Assembly: GCA_018899795.1 (NCBI GenBank)
Contig: JAHIHJ010000079.1
Span: forward strand, 1 to 14,117
DNA: 14,117 nucleotides
Direction: 5' to 3'
Source of the DNA: Methanobacteriota archaeon
Lineage (GTDB): Archaea; Halobacteriota; Methanosarcinia; Methanosarcinales; Methanoperedenaceae
Both the position numbers and the translations under genes were made by a program. Positions 1 to 7,724 of this stretch are shown here, in pieces. Below the pieces are notes generated by a model. That model searched no databases. It saw nothing but the letters and a program-made list of their open reading frames with translations, and had not been told where the DNA came from. How positions within the stretch are numbered: position 1 is the first letter of the stretch; each line of letters begins with the position of its first letter.

Positions 1-564
1 CGCGCTATCAAGCACTTTTATCGTGGGCACCCAGCCTTTACCGATTATCTTGTTATCTTTCATGACCACAGCTTTCGTGGTCGTCGAACCTGAATCTACT
101 CCTGCGGTCAAACCGCTCTGTTTTTCACGCGCAAGCAGGCTCTTTCTGCGCGCAGTTGTGGTGAGCGCTTCCAGCCTTGTAAGAAGCGTACCTGATGTTG
201 TTCTTTCGGTGAATGAGTAACTTATTACCGGGATGCCTGTTTTCTCGTGGATGTACCGGCGCACCTCACTCCTTACGATAGCAGCCTCGGCGCATCTGAA
301 GCACGTTGCAACAAATACAGCGTCCACCTTCACCTTACCGTTCACAATGGATTTTGCCCGCGCCATCAGTAGTTTCAGGTCGGAACTGGCCACCTTTAGC
401 CCGAATTCCTCTTCTATTTCCTCGATATCCTTGATATCCACTTCAGGATATACAATGACAGCATTGACCTGTTTTGCTGCGGAATCGATCTCACCCTGAA
501 TACCGCTGTACTCGGCGCCGCATGAAAGCTGCGCTATCCTTACCAGGTTCTCACTCGACTTCAT
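1..564 (-). CDS. mmp15: Methanogenesis marker protein 15, BadF-type ATPase (partial, C-terminus beyond left edge)
   Basis: The visible 188 residues are the N-terminal part of a marker-15 protein, a relative of the BadF/HgdC ATPases that activate 2-hydroxyacyl-CoA dehydratases by ATP-driven electron transfer. Seen: a Cys at residue 15, a CFRC pair at 88-91, and at 155-167 the actin-fold phosphate-binding motif GVDSGSTTTKAVV. The frame is open to base 1, so the C-terminal half, where the family's cluster-binding cysteines would normally sit, is missing from the window. The ATG at 562-564 overlaps the mmp5 stop as ATGA, and GGAGG lies 7 bases upstream, so translation is probably coupled. Its place as the last visible gene after atwA-mmp3-mmp6-mmp5 fits a role in MCR activation. 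The biochemical role is inferred from family and context, not established by the sequence. Confidence 0.9.
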   Translation of the reverse strand, partial: MKSSENLVRIAQLSCGAEYSGIQGEIDSAAKQVNAVIVYPEVDIKDIEEIEEEFGLKVASSDLKLLMARAKSIVNGKVKVDAVFVATCFRCAEAAIVRSEVRRYIHEKTGIPVISYSFTERTTSGTLLTRLEALTTTARRKSLLAREKQSGLTAGVDSGSTTTKAVVMKDNKIIGKGWVPTIKVLDSA

Positions 565-1013
565 TTCTTTTCCTCCTGCGAGCCAAGGGATTTCAGGAAT
601 TGCGATATCTTATACACGAACTCCTTTGCTTCTTCTTCGGATGAGGGATAATCCAGATCTAGCATCGGGATCTTTTTTGCCCGGACAAGGAAGTTAACAA
701 GTTCATTTGTCCTTGCGCACCCCATGCAACCGAACGAAACGACCGGGTCGCGCACGTTGATCGCGGCTTCGGCTTTATTAATAAGAGGTCCGAACAATGA
801 CATACGTCCTCTCACGCCAGATGGCACCTCCACTGCTGCGTACTTCAGCCCGATCTTTGGGTCCTCTGGAGTCATGTTAAGAGGAGGAGAATCAAGTCCG
901 GGTGTATTGACTTTTTTTGATATCTCCTGCATCAATGTAAGCGGTTCATGCCCGAACCTTTCGACAAGGTCAGAAAGGATGAGACTGTTCGTTGGATATA
1001 TAAAAACCTTCAT
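561..1013 (-). CDS. mmp5: Methanogenesis marker protein 5 (DUF2112-type)
   Basis: A 150-residue soluble protein that I recognise as marker 5, a family confined to organisms with methyl-coenzyme M reductase. No molecular function is known to me. It starts with a compact alpha/beta-looking segment (MKVFIYPTNSL) and carries its most distinctive motif, FGCMGCARTNEL, at 94-105, with Cys96 and Cys99 spaced as a possible metal or redox pair. There is no signal peptide or membrane segment. The start ATG (1011-1013) overlaps the mmp6 TAA as TAATG, with GAGGT 6 bases upstream, and the stop overlaps the mmp15 start as ATGA. This places it in the middle of a translationally coupled operon with the MCR activation ATPase AtwA. 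A role in MCR assembly or activation is inference from that context. Confidence 0.9.
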   Translation of the reverse strand: MKVFIYPTNSLILSDLVERFGHEPLTLMQEISKKVNTPGLDSPPLNMTPEDPKIGLKYAAVEVPSGVRGRMSLFGPLINKAEAAINVRDPVVSFGCMGCARTNELVNFLVRAKKIPMLDLDYPSSEEEAKEFVYKISQFLKSLGSQEEKK

Positions 1014-1438
1014 TATGATACCTCTGCTTTCTCTATTATCTCTTTGAGCTTTTCCACATCGAGTTTTTTCTTAATCTGTTTCTCCTTGGGAACTTCACCT
1101 CTATCCAGCGCCCTTAACGCTTCTGCAATTTGCGGCAGGAGCCTTTCTTCGGTCTCAAGCATATGAAATCCCGGTCTTGCCCCGCCCCGTCTTGTAGCCC
1201 TGCACCTGTTCGGTTCACCTGGCGCAAAACCCCTTTCTTTTATGAATATACCGTAAGGGTCCATTTTACGTGTCTCAGAGAGGAGCTTATCCACTACAAC
1301 GCGCTCACCGCTTACCATCACGCCAAAGCAGGTTTCCTTTATCATTACATCTGCATTGGATTCATAAAGTTTAATAACCACATCGCTTGGAAGCACTTTT
1401 GAAGAATTAATGACCATCATTTTTGTTATTTTATCCAT
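1013..1438 (-). CDS. mmp6: Methanogenesis marker protein 6 (DUF2102-type)
   Basis: A 141-residue protein that matches marker 6 in length, gene order and sequence character. Its function is unknown. The signature stretch lies at about 59-92 and includes MDPYGIFIKERGFAPGEPNR followed by CRATRRGGARPGFH. Arg, Gly and Pro are concentrated there, suggesting a conserved binding loop, with Cys37 and Cys79 the only cysteines. The C-terminal 30 residues are Lys/Glu-rich and probably helical. The start at 1438 is chosen over Met7 and Met8 because GGAGGT lies 6 bases upstream, inside the end of mmp3, and the start overlaps the mmp3 stop as TAATG. The other end overlaps mmp5 in the same way. Co-translation with mmp3 and mmp5 suggests a complex or shared pathway with MCR. 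Confidence 0.9.
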   Translation of the reverse strand: MDKITKMMVINSSKVLPSDVVIKLYESNADVMIKETCFGVMVSGERVVVDKLLSETRKMDPYGIFIKERGFAPGEPNRCRATRRGGARPGFHMLETEERLLPQIAEALRALDRGEVPKEKQIKKKLDVEKLKEIIEKAEVS

Positions 1439-2955
1439 TATGGAACCTCCCTGATGTAAACAATATCCCCCGCCTTTATCCCTTTCAATCTCTCTGGATG
1501 TATAACTTTTCCTATGATGTTAGTACATTGGAATTTCTCACCTGTCGGACCGTACTTCGCATCGTCGATAAGCTTCACTCCTATCATACCGTAACGCTTG
1601 GCAGCCTGATTGGTAACTGCTATCTCTCCCGCTTTCACCTCTGTTTTGGGGACGTTCTCAGGGTTGATCTCTTTATAAGCTTCAGCCTCTTTCTCTGACC
1701 TGAAGAGGTAAGTATTCTCATAAGTATGGAATACCGGAAGAGGACCCAGAGGAAGGTCTTTAAGTCGCAGCGAGTGCCTGAAAAAGTCAAGGGTTATCGG
1801 GGCAAGGTCATCATAGAATTTGACATCGATTATTTTATCGGATCTCACGCCAAGCCCTGCTGCCAATCCTTCTTTTATTATTCCGATCGTTGTTTTGGGT
1901 TCCTGCTCAACTATGATGGCATCGTCGCCGGTATATCCGTGTTTCTCAATTTTCAAACCCCGCGCATCCAGCAATTTTTCAGCCTGGGCAAAGCCCATTC
2001 CCAGGATCATGACCCTCTCAGGATTGGGAATGACAGCAAGCTTGCTGCCAGCCTGGGCTATCCTGATAAGTTCAATGCCTTCAGTAACATGCCCGACCAC
2101 GGTGTGTACTGCGCTTGATGTCCTGTCCCCCTTGTAAATATAGATACGTCCATTCCCCACGCCGTCAGTGCGGACTGCTATTGCGCCTTCCGAACGTGCT
2201 TCCCAGTGTTCATAGGGGCACCCCTCGCCCTTTAGAGCATCATCTGATATGAATGAGTTGGAGAAGGTCTGGACATTAAATGTTTTTTTCCTGATCAGAG
2301 CAAGGAAATGTTCCGCGCCTTCGGGGGCTTCGTCAACCAGGTCAACCTTAAAATATGTAAAGATCCTCATCCCGTCTTCGAGTTTTGTTGAAAGGTCAGT
2401 GGTGGATATCTTATCAGCCAGGGTTTCCCACATTATCACGGGTTCGATCTTTATAATGGAATCTCCCTGTTTAAGTCCTGCGAAAACACCTTTACCGCTT
2501 ATGATCTTTCCAACCACTGCATCCCTGGGGCTTCCGTAATCCGAAAAATGTTTATCTTTTGAGAACATCAGGTAAGTGTTTTTCGCATCATATCCACCTG
2601 TCCCGAAGAAAACATCGTATCGATTGAATTTTTTTTCAGCCCTTTCAGGAACAATATCGGTTTCAAAAGGACCAAATGCTACTGAATTACTGGTATCCCA
2701 GTGCGCCCTGATATTTAGGAGATATTGCCTGAACCGCAACCATAGACCGTGTTCCCCGGAAAGTTCTATCCTGAACTCGCCCTTTGTCGTTATGATCTTG
2801 TATTCCGAGGTCGTCTCTTCCTTTTTCGTACCTGCTTTTAATATCCCAACTGTTGTTCCGGGAAGATAGAACGCTTTTGAAAGTTCAAGAGCGTCTTTTA
2901 GTAATGCTCCGTCATCTACTTCTAATTTCTGCCCATTGACTTCTATCAGTATCAC
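1438..2955 (-). CDS. mmp3: Methanogenesis marker protein 3 (UPF0288, cyclophilin-like fold)
   Basis: A 505-residue cytosolic protein of the marker-3 family, which is reported among proteins associated with MCR activation. Seen: an N-terminal beta-grasp-like segment (about 1-25, MILIEVNGQKLEVDDGALLK), a long middle region, and around 265-310 a cyclophilin-like stretch (GNGRIYIYKGDRTSSAVHTV) that gives the family its common annotation as a peptidyl-prolyl isomerase-like protein. Catalytic isomerase activity is not shown by the sequence. The start is GTG at 2953-2955, supported by AGGTG five bases upstream. The ATG-like alternatives are far inside. It lies 16 bases downstream of atwA, the only non-overlapping junction of the operon, and its stop overlaps mmp6. 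There is no membrane segment. Confidence 0.92.
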   Translation of the reverse strand: MILIEVNGQKLEVDDGALLKDALELSKAFYLPGTTVGILKAGTKKEETTSEYKIITTKGEFRIELSGEHGLWLRFRQYLLNIRAHWDTSNSVAFGPFETDIVPERAEKKFNRYDVFFGTGGYDAKNTYLMFSKDKHFSDYGSPRDAVVGKIISGKGVFAGLKQGDSIIKIEPVIMWETLADKISTTDLSTKLEDGMRIFTYFKVDLVDEAPEGAEHFLALIRKKTFNVQTFSNSFISDDALKGEGCPYEHWEARSEGAIAVRTDGVGNGRIYIYKGDRTSSAVHTVVGHVTEGIELIRIAQAGSKLAVIPNPERVMILGMGFAQAEKLLDARGLKIEKHGYTGDDAIIVEQEPKTTIGIIKEGLAAGLGVRSDKIIDVKFYDDLAPITLDFFRHSLRLKDLPLGPLPVFHTYENTYLFRSEKEAEAYKEINPENVPKTEVKAGEIAVTNQAAKRYGMIGVKLIDDAKYGPTGEKFQCTNIIGKVIHPERLKGIKAGDIVYIREVP

Positions 2956-2971
2956 GTAACACCTGTATCGG

Positions 2972-4600
2972 TTATTTCAATTCCTTGACTATCCCTTCCA
3001 GGGTTTCTTCCCGCTCTTTCATTGAAAGTTTGGATAAAACTGCGTCTGTGTCTCCAATATCAACTATCTTGCCAAGGCGCATCAATGCAGCCCTGTCACA
3101 CACCTGGGCCACAAAGTCCATGTCATGCGAAACAATGATAAATGTCTCACCAAGTTCTTTCCTGGCATTCAGGATGGATTTTGCGACTTCGATCTTTGTT
3201 ACCGGGTCCATTGTACCTGTAGGTTCATCAAAAACAAGTATCCTCGGCTCTTTTATGAGCACCTGCGCCATTGCCACCCTGTGCCGTTCCCCCTCGCTCA
3301 GTTCATCTGGCATCTTGGAAAGGATATTTTCGGCTTTTTTCTCGGAGAATCCTGCGGTCATCAATGTCCGGATAGCCTTTCGCTCGGCAAGTTCCATAGG
3401 CAGGTCAAGCCCGATGGACTCGGTCAGGTTATCGATAACGTTCCTGTGAGTATAAAGGCTGTACTCCTGATGGAGTATGCCAATATATTTGGTGGCTCTT
3501 CCTTTTTTGTCAGGTCCCAGTTGCTTGAGGTCTATCCACTCATCCCCTATTCTTACATCAATAGTACCTGAAGTTGGAACGATCAGTCCGGAAATGATCT
3601 TGGATGTTGTGGTCTTTCCAGCGCCGCTCACGCCGATCAGACCGAATATTTCGCCTTCGTTCACATCAAAACTTACGTCATTGACAGCCCTGACTATGCC
3701 CCTGTCAAGTGAGAAATATGTCATCTTCAGTTCACGCGCTCGGACAACCGGTTCCCCGATCTCCACTTTTTCCTGCTCACCCATCTCTCCAACTTCTTTC
3801 ATGAAAGCAGCGGCTACTTCGTGCGGGTCGCCGATCATTACTATCTCCCCATCATCAAGCCAGAGCGCACGGTGTGAAAGCTCTTCTATGACCTTTGGCC
3901 AGTGGGAAGTGATAATGAGTGACATCTTGAAATTCTTAGTGGCATCAAGGATGGTCTCGTGCACGATCTCGGCTGTCCTGGGGTCAAGCGTACCCGTAGG
4001 TTCGTCCGCCAGCAAGAGCATAGGGTTTTTCACAAGCTGCCTGGCAAGGACAACACGCTGTTTCTCTCCTCCTGATAGTTCTCTTGCAATGTGCATCATC
4101 CTGTTTGAAAGATTGACCTGGTCAAGCAGGTCTGCCGCTTTGTTTATCGCGTTTGGTCCCATTTCTCCGATTTCCTGGAGCGCGTTCATGACGTTCACAA
4201 TGACCCTTTCATCTCCGTACAGGGCAAACGTCCTCTGGAGCATGATGGCTATTCTTCTTGTTGTGTCCCTCCTCGCAGGGTCATGGATATCCAGTTTTAC
4301 GAAATCAGCTTCGAATTTCTCGAACGTTGAATTGCATTTCGGACAATTCGTGCCTGCAAGGCTCGGGCGGTCTACCAATCCGCATTTGCTGCATCGGGCA
4401 AGGTGATATATTACACTTCCAGATACCTTTTCAAAAACCTCTACGCCTCTTAGCACATGCATTAAAATTGATTTGCCTGCGCTGCTTTTTCCCAGTATCC
4501 CGATAATTTCTCCCTCATTGATGTTCAGGTTTATGTCTTTGAGTACATCTACTCCGTCAAAACCGACACGAAGATCTTTAATTTCGATAAATAGCGTCAT
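2972..4600 (-). CDS. atwA: MCR system component A2, duplicated ABC ATPase
   Basis: The 542 residues carry two complete nucleotide-binding domains and no membrane domain, as in component A2, which binds ATP for the reductive activation of the nickel F430 of methyl-coenzyme M reductase. First domain: Walker A GKSSAGKS 37-44, signature LSGGE 165-169, Walker B ending DE 189-190, switch His223. Second domain: GVSGAGKT 313-320, LSEGE 424-428, DE 448-449, His482. An insertion after the first Walker A holds four cysteines, CSKC (70-73) and CPKC (86-89), that look like a zinc ribbon. The start ATG at 4598-4600 has GGAG 8 bases upstream. It is the first gene of the minus-strand operon and has its own promoter region upstream. 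Both catalytic sites appear intact, so hydrolysis at both is plausible. The family call is firm. Confidence 0.95.
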   Translation of the reverse strand: MTLFIEIKDLRVGFDGVDVLKDINLNINEGEIIGILGKSSAGKSILMHVLRGVEVFEKVSGSVIYHLARCSKCGLVDRPSLAGTNCPKCNSTFEKFEADFVKLDIHDPARRDTTRRIAIMLQRTFALYGDERVIVNVMNALQEIGEMGPNAINKAADLLDQVNLSNRMMHIARELSGGEKQRVVLARQLVKNPMLLLADEPTGTLDPRTAEIVHETILDATKNFKMSLIITSHWPKVIEELSHRALWLDDGEIVMIGDPHEVAAAFMKEVGEMGEQEKVEIGEPVVRARELKMTYFSLDRGIVRAVNDVSFDVNEGEIFGLIGVSGAGKTTTSKIISGLIVPTSGTIDVRIGDEWIDLKQLGPDKKGRATKYIGILHQEYSLYTHRNVIDNLTESIGLDLPMELAERKAIRTLMTAGFSEKKAENILSKMPDELSEGERHRVAMAQVLIKEPRILVFDEPTGTMDPVTKIEVAKSILNARKELGETFIIVSHDMDFVAQVCDRAALMRLGKIVDIGDTDAVLSKLSMKEREETLEGIVKELK

Positions 4601-4645
4601 GTTATATTCTCCAGGGGTTAATTATGTGAACTCATTAATCCGCAT

Positions 4646-4655
4646 ATTGATAAAT
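4646..4655 (-). promoter_or_regulatory. Putative TATA box of the atwA-mmp operon
   Basis: On the minus strand the sequence reads A-rich then ATTTATCAAT, a moderate archaeal TATA box with an A tract before it. A start about 25 bases downstream (near 4624) would give a leader of roughly 24 bases containing the GGAG ribosome site. The match is imperfect. Confidence 0.4.
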
Positions 4656-4797
4656 TTTTTGTATTTGATGCAAACCATCATTTCTGACGGTATCTGTTTG
4701 TTTTGATTTATCTGCGGCTGTTTAAAATAGACAAAGCAGTACATAAATATAACGATAATACATTACATTATAAACAAAATAACATGGAACAATAATA

Positions 4798-4806
4798 CTT
4801 TATATT
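4798..4806 (+). promoter_or_regulatory. Putative TATA box of prs
   Basis: CTTTATATT lies about 40 bases before the prs start codon and places transcription start near 4827, giving a very short leader that just includes the GAGGT site. The rest of the divergent gap 4601-4839 is AT-rich and shows no other gene. Confidence 0.5.
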
Positions 4807-4839
4807 CCAAGCTATCAATTAAGGGCTTGAGGTATTATT

Positions 4840-5688
4840 TTGGACATTATTGGCGGACCGGCTTCACAGTTGCTTGCAGGAAGAGTATCAGAAATATTGA
4901 AAGATAACCTGCTGGTAAGCGAATTCAGGAAATTCCCTGATGGAGAGCTATACACTCGCATCTTAGATATGATATCAGGCGGCGACGTGACGATAATCCA
5001 GAGCACGGTTACAGATTCCGATATTGTTTCACTGCTGCAGCTTATTGACGCCTGCCAGGATGCTGCCAGGATCAATGTGGTCATTCCCTATATGGGTTAT
5101 GCGCGACAGGATAAGCAGTTCAAACCTGGAGAGCCGGTAAGCGCACGCGCGATATCAGGAGCGATAAAAGCGGATACTGTTTACACTATCAATATACACG
5201 ATGAGAGCATCCTTGAACATTTTGATGCAAAGGCAGCAAATCTTGATGCTACGCCCGTTATTGGAAAATACATTAAGGACCTGAAGCTTAAGGATCCGCT
5301 GATCATTTCCCCGGACGACGGCGCAATAGGTCTTGCTCAAAACGCCTCAAAGGACCTGGGTATAGATTACGATTTTCTTGAGAAGACACGGTTGAGCGGT
5401 GAGACCGTATCAATAAAACCCAAGAATCTGGCAGTGAAGGGCAGGGACGTGATTATCCTGGATGATATTATTTCGACCGGTGGAACGATGGCCCAGACCA
5501 TTACATTGCTTAGAAGCCAGGGGGCGCATGATGTTTACACTGCATGCGTGCATCCTGTACTTTCCAATAATGCGGTTTTGAAATTATTCAAAGCAGGGGT
5601 AAAGGGAATAATCGCTACTGATACAATAGATAAGGGAGTCAGCGTAGTAAGCGCGGCTCCAGTGATAGCTAAGGTTATTCACAAATAA
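4840..5688 (+). CDS. prs: Ribose-phosphate pyrophosphokinase (PRPP synthase)
   Basis: Transfers pyrophosphate from ATP to ribose 5-phosphate to make PRPP, the precursor of purines, pyrimidines, histidine, tryptophan and methanopterin-type cofactors. The 282-residue length fits the short archaeal class. Seen: IIGGPASQ near the N-terminus, FPDGE 32-36, the flexible-loop region YARQDK 87-92, the HDESILEHFD segment 120-129, and the PRPP-binding loop DVIILDDIISTGGT 203-216. The start is TTG at 4840, decided by GAGGT at 4829-4833 seven bases upstream and by the family's usual short N-terminus. It is divergent from atwA and is followed by a T-rich stretch and a new promoter, so it is probably monocistronic. 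Confidence 0.95.
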   Translation: MDIIGGPASQLLAGRVSEILKDNLLVSEFRKFPDGELYTRILDMISGGDVTIIQSTVTDSDIVSLLQLIDACQDAARINVVIPYMGYARQDKQFKPGEPVSARAISGAIKADTVYTINIHDESILEHFDAKAANLDATPVIGKYIKDLKLKDPLIISPDDGAIGLAQNASKDLGIDYDFLEKTRLSGETVSIKPKNLAVKGRDVIILDDIISTGGTMAQTITLLRSQGAHDVYTACVHPVLSNNAVLKLFKAGVKGIIATDTIDKGVSVVSAAPVIAKVIHK

Positions 5689-5691
5689 GAT

Positions 5692-5708
5692 GTTTTTTAT
5701 TATTTTCC
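5692..5708 (+). terminator. T-rich archaeal terminator after prs
   Basis: Directly after the prs stop the plus strand has TTTTTT followed by ATTATTTT, without a stem. Such U-rich tracts are the usual archaeal intrinsic termination signal. Confidence 0.5.
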
Positions 5709-5712
5709 GAAA

Positions 5713-5722
5713 GATTAAAAAT
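5713..5722 (+). promoter_or_regulatory. Putative TATA box of the DUF166-malic enzyme unit
   Basis: An ATTAAAAATA element is centred about 28 bases before the ATG at 5746. No ribosome-binding site is seen before that ATG, so a leaderless or near-leaderless transcript is likely. Confidence 0.4.
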
Positions 5723-5745
5723 ACTGAAGCGACAATAATATATCG

Positions 5746-6411
5746 ATGATATCTATCGGGGTCGTGATCAGAGGAAAATACGGGCGCCGCCTCATCGAGA
5801 ACATAAAAAACAATTCTGATCACAGCGTATCTTCTATTGAACTCCCTGAGTCGCTTCCTGATTTCATAGAAGACCCGCATGATCTTATCGAAAGTCTGAT
5901 TCCCGACAAAAAAGTGTTTTCAAGCGACCTTGTAATAGCTTACTCACTTCATCCAGACCTCACGCCTGAGATCGTCCGAACCGCAGGCGAGAGCGGCGCG
6001 CGCGCGGTCATCATCGCAGGCGGGATGTCCAGGGCTGGCGGGCGGGATGAACTTGACGAATTATCAAGAAAATACGACATGCACATCGAAGTGCATGAGA
6101 TATGCTGCGAAATAGAAGAATGCGGGGACGCTGTAGTAGATGAGTTCGCATCCTGTTTTGGAAGACCACAGGTAAGGACCACAACGAAAAACGGGGTCAT
6201 CTCAAATGTTGAAGTTCTTCGAGGCGCGCCATGCGGGAGCACGCAGCATATGGCAAAAGGTCTTGCCGGGGCAAAAGTGAAAGATGCGCCAGCACGGGCA
6301 GGGCTCCTCGTGCAGCAATACCCTTGCAGGGCACAGAGAGGCATAAGAGGCGGGATACATAAAGCAGCACAGTTACATAAAAAAGCAGTAGAAAAAGCAC
6401 TGAGGGATTGA
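5746..6411 (+). CDS. DUF166 family protein (COG1810), function unknown
   Basis: A 221-residue archaeal protein of the DUF166 family. Relatives have sometimes been labelled thymidylate synthase, but I see no support for that here. The N-terminus MISIGVVIRGKYG begins a Rossmann-like alpha/beta half, with a second strand-turn at about 86-94 (ARAVIIAGGMS). The C-terminal half holds six cysteines (120, 121, 126, 137, 163, 194), including the motifs ICCEIEEC, APCGST (161-166) and QYPCRAQRG (191-199), which suggest a metal or iron-sulfur site (inference). There is no membrane segment. ATG 5746 is chosen because it gives the family-like start. It ends 3 bases before the malic enzyme gene, so the two are almost certainly co-transcribed. 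Confidence 0.85.
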   Translation: MISIGVVIRGKYGRRLIENIKNNSDHSVSSIELPESLPDFIEDPHDLIESLIPDKKVFSSDLVIAYSLHPDLTPEIVRTAGESGARAVIIAGGMSRAGGRDELDELSRKYDMHIEVHEICCEIEECGDAVVDEFASCFGRPQVRTTTKNGVISNVEVLRGAPCGSTQHMAKGLAGAKVKDAPARAGLLVQQYPCRAQRGIRGGIHKAAQLHKKAVEKALRD

Positions 6412-6414
6412 ATT

Positions 6415-7644
6415 ATGAAAGGATCGGTATTTGAACAGGCACTCAAGTTCCATGAATTGCACAGGGGAAAAATAGAGATCAGAAGCAAGGTCAGGGTTAA
6501 GACAAAAGAGGATATGAGCCTCGTGTATACACCGGGCGTGGCTGAACCTTGCCTCAGGATACATGAAAATAGGGATGATATCTACCGCTATACTTCAAAA
6601 GGCAATTTCGTGGCTGTGGTAAGCGATGGGACAAGCGTGCTCGGACTGGGCGATATCGGCGCTTACGCTGCAATGCCTGTCATGGAAGGAAAAGCCATGC
6701 TATTCAAGTTATTCGCCGGGGTGGACGCATTTCCGATATGCCTTGACACCAGGAATATTGATGAACTCGTTAATGCTGTAAAGTGCATCTCCCCATCATT
6801 TGGAGGTATCAACCTTGAGGATATAGGCGCACCGCGGTGTTTTGAGATCGAGGAACGGCTGAAAAAGCTGCTTGACATCCCTGTGTTCCATGACGACCAG
6901 CACGGCACAGCAACGGTTGCGCTTGCCGGACTCATCAATGCCCTGAAGGTGGTAGGGAAGAAGTTCAATGAGATAAAAGTGGTCATCAGCGGGGCAGGCG
7001 CTGCAAGCACGGCAACGACAAAGCTTCTACTTGACGAAGGCGTCGGAGATGTTATCGTATGCGACACTGCAGGGATTATTTACAGGGGCAGGGAAGGTAT
7101 GAATCCCTATAAAAAGGAAATATCGGAACTCACGAACCGAAACAACATCTCAGGCACACTTGCCGACGCTATGAAAGGAGCAGATGTTTTTTTTGGTCTT
7201 TCGGTTGCCGGGATAGTATCAGAGGAAATGGTGAGATCCATGGCAGATGACGCCATCGTATTCCCGCTTGCAAACCCCACGCCAGAAATAATGCCTGAGA
7301 AGGCAAAGAGAGCAGGCGCACGCATCATAGGGACGGGGCGCTCTGACTGCCCGAACCAGATAAACAACTCACTTGGATTTCCCGGTATCTTCAGGGGCGC
7401 GCTTGATGTAAGGGCAAAGGACATCAACGAGGAAATGAAACTTGCAGCGGCAAATGCCCTGTCAGCTCTCGTGGATGAACCTGCAGAAGATATGATCATA
7501 CCGAGTATTTTTAATCCTGAGGTTGCGCCATCCGTGGCAAAAGCGGTCGCAAAGGCTGCCATTGATAGCCGGGTGGCAAGGGTTCGCATTGACCCTGAAG
7601 AGATCGCACAGCGCACAAGAGAACTGGTACGCAGGCAATTATAA
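6415..7644 (+). CDS. Malic enzyme (oxaloacetate-decarboxylating malate dehydrogenase)
   Basis: Oxidatively decarboxylates malate to pyruvate and CO2 with reduction of NAD(P). The 409-residue length fits the short bacterial/archaeal form without a phosphotransacetylase domain. Seen: the N-terminal motif SLVYTPGVAEPC with catalytic Tyr38, the Lys-containing EGKAMLFK 91-98, metal-site acidic residues in INLEDIGAP (Glu125, Asp126) and FHDDQHGTA (Asp150, Asp151), the nucleotide-binding loop GAGAAS 173-178, and NPTPE 277-281. Cofactor preference cannot be settled by eye. The ATG at 6415 has GAGGG 8 bases upstream within the DUF166 tail. It is the second gene of a two-gene unit and could link the C4 acids of the incomplete citrate cycle to pyruvate or supply reducing power. 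Confidence 0.93.
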   Translation: MKGSVFEQALKFHELHRGKIEIRSKVRVKTKEDMSLVYTPGVAEPCLRIHENRDDIYRYTSKGNFVAVVSDGTSVLGLGDIGAYAAMPVMEGKAMLFKLFAGVDAFPICLDTRNIDELVNAVKCISPSFGGINLEDIGAPRCFEIEERLKKLLDIPVFHDDQHGTATVALAGLINALKVVGKKFNEIKVVISGAGAASTATTKLLLDEGVGDVIVCDTAGIIYRGREGMNPYKKEISELTNRNNISGTLADAMKGADVFFGLSVAGIVSEEMVRSMADDAIVFPLANPTPEIMPEKAKRAGARIIGTGRSDCPNQINNSLGFPGIFRGALDVRAKDINEEMKLAAANALSALVDEPAEDMIIPSIFNPEVAPSVAKAVAKAAIDSRVARVRIDPEEIAQRTRELVRRQL

Positions 7645-7664
7645 CTTCATTATGAGCATCAATT

Positions 7665-7677
7665 GGTATATATAAAA
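7665..7677 (+). promoter_or_regulatory. Strong TATA box before the decayed sensor gene
   Basis: GGTATATATAAAA is close to the archaeal consensus and sits about 25 bases before an expected start near 7697. It lies upstream of an AAGGT ribosome site (7712-7716) and the ATG at 7725. The promoter looks intact although the gene behind it is broken. Confidence 0.6.
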
Positions 7678-7724
7678 ATTTGTGTTTAGCAGGAAAACGG
7701 CTGTCTGGTTCAAGGTAAACAGAT

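Noticed and set aside
3477..4406. Long plus-strand ORF of 309 residues opposite atwA
   Set aside because: Antisense shadow: low-complexity Ser-rich translation without any family resemblance, lying over a clear ABC protein.
5746..6411. Thymidylate synthase label for the DUF166 protein
   Set aside because: No dUMP or folate-binding motifs of ThyA or ThyX are visible; the label is a legacy name for relatives.
5949..6488. Minus-strand ORF of 179 residues opposite the DUF166 gene
   Set aside because: Cys/Ser/Pro-rich antisense shadow of a real gene, no promoter or ribosome site.
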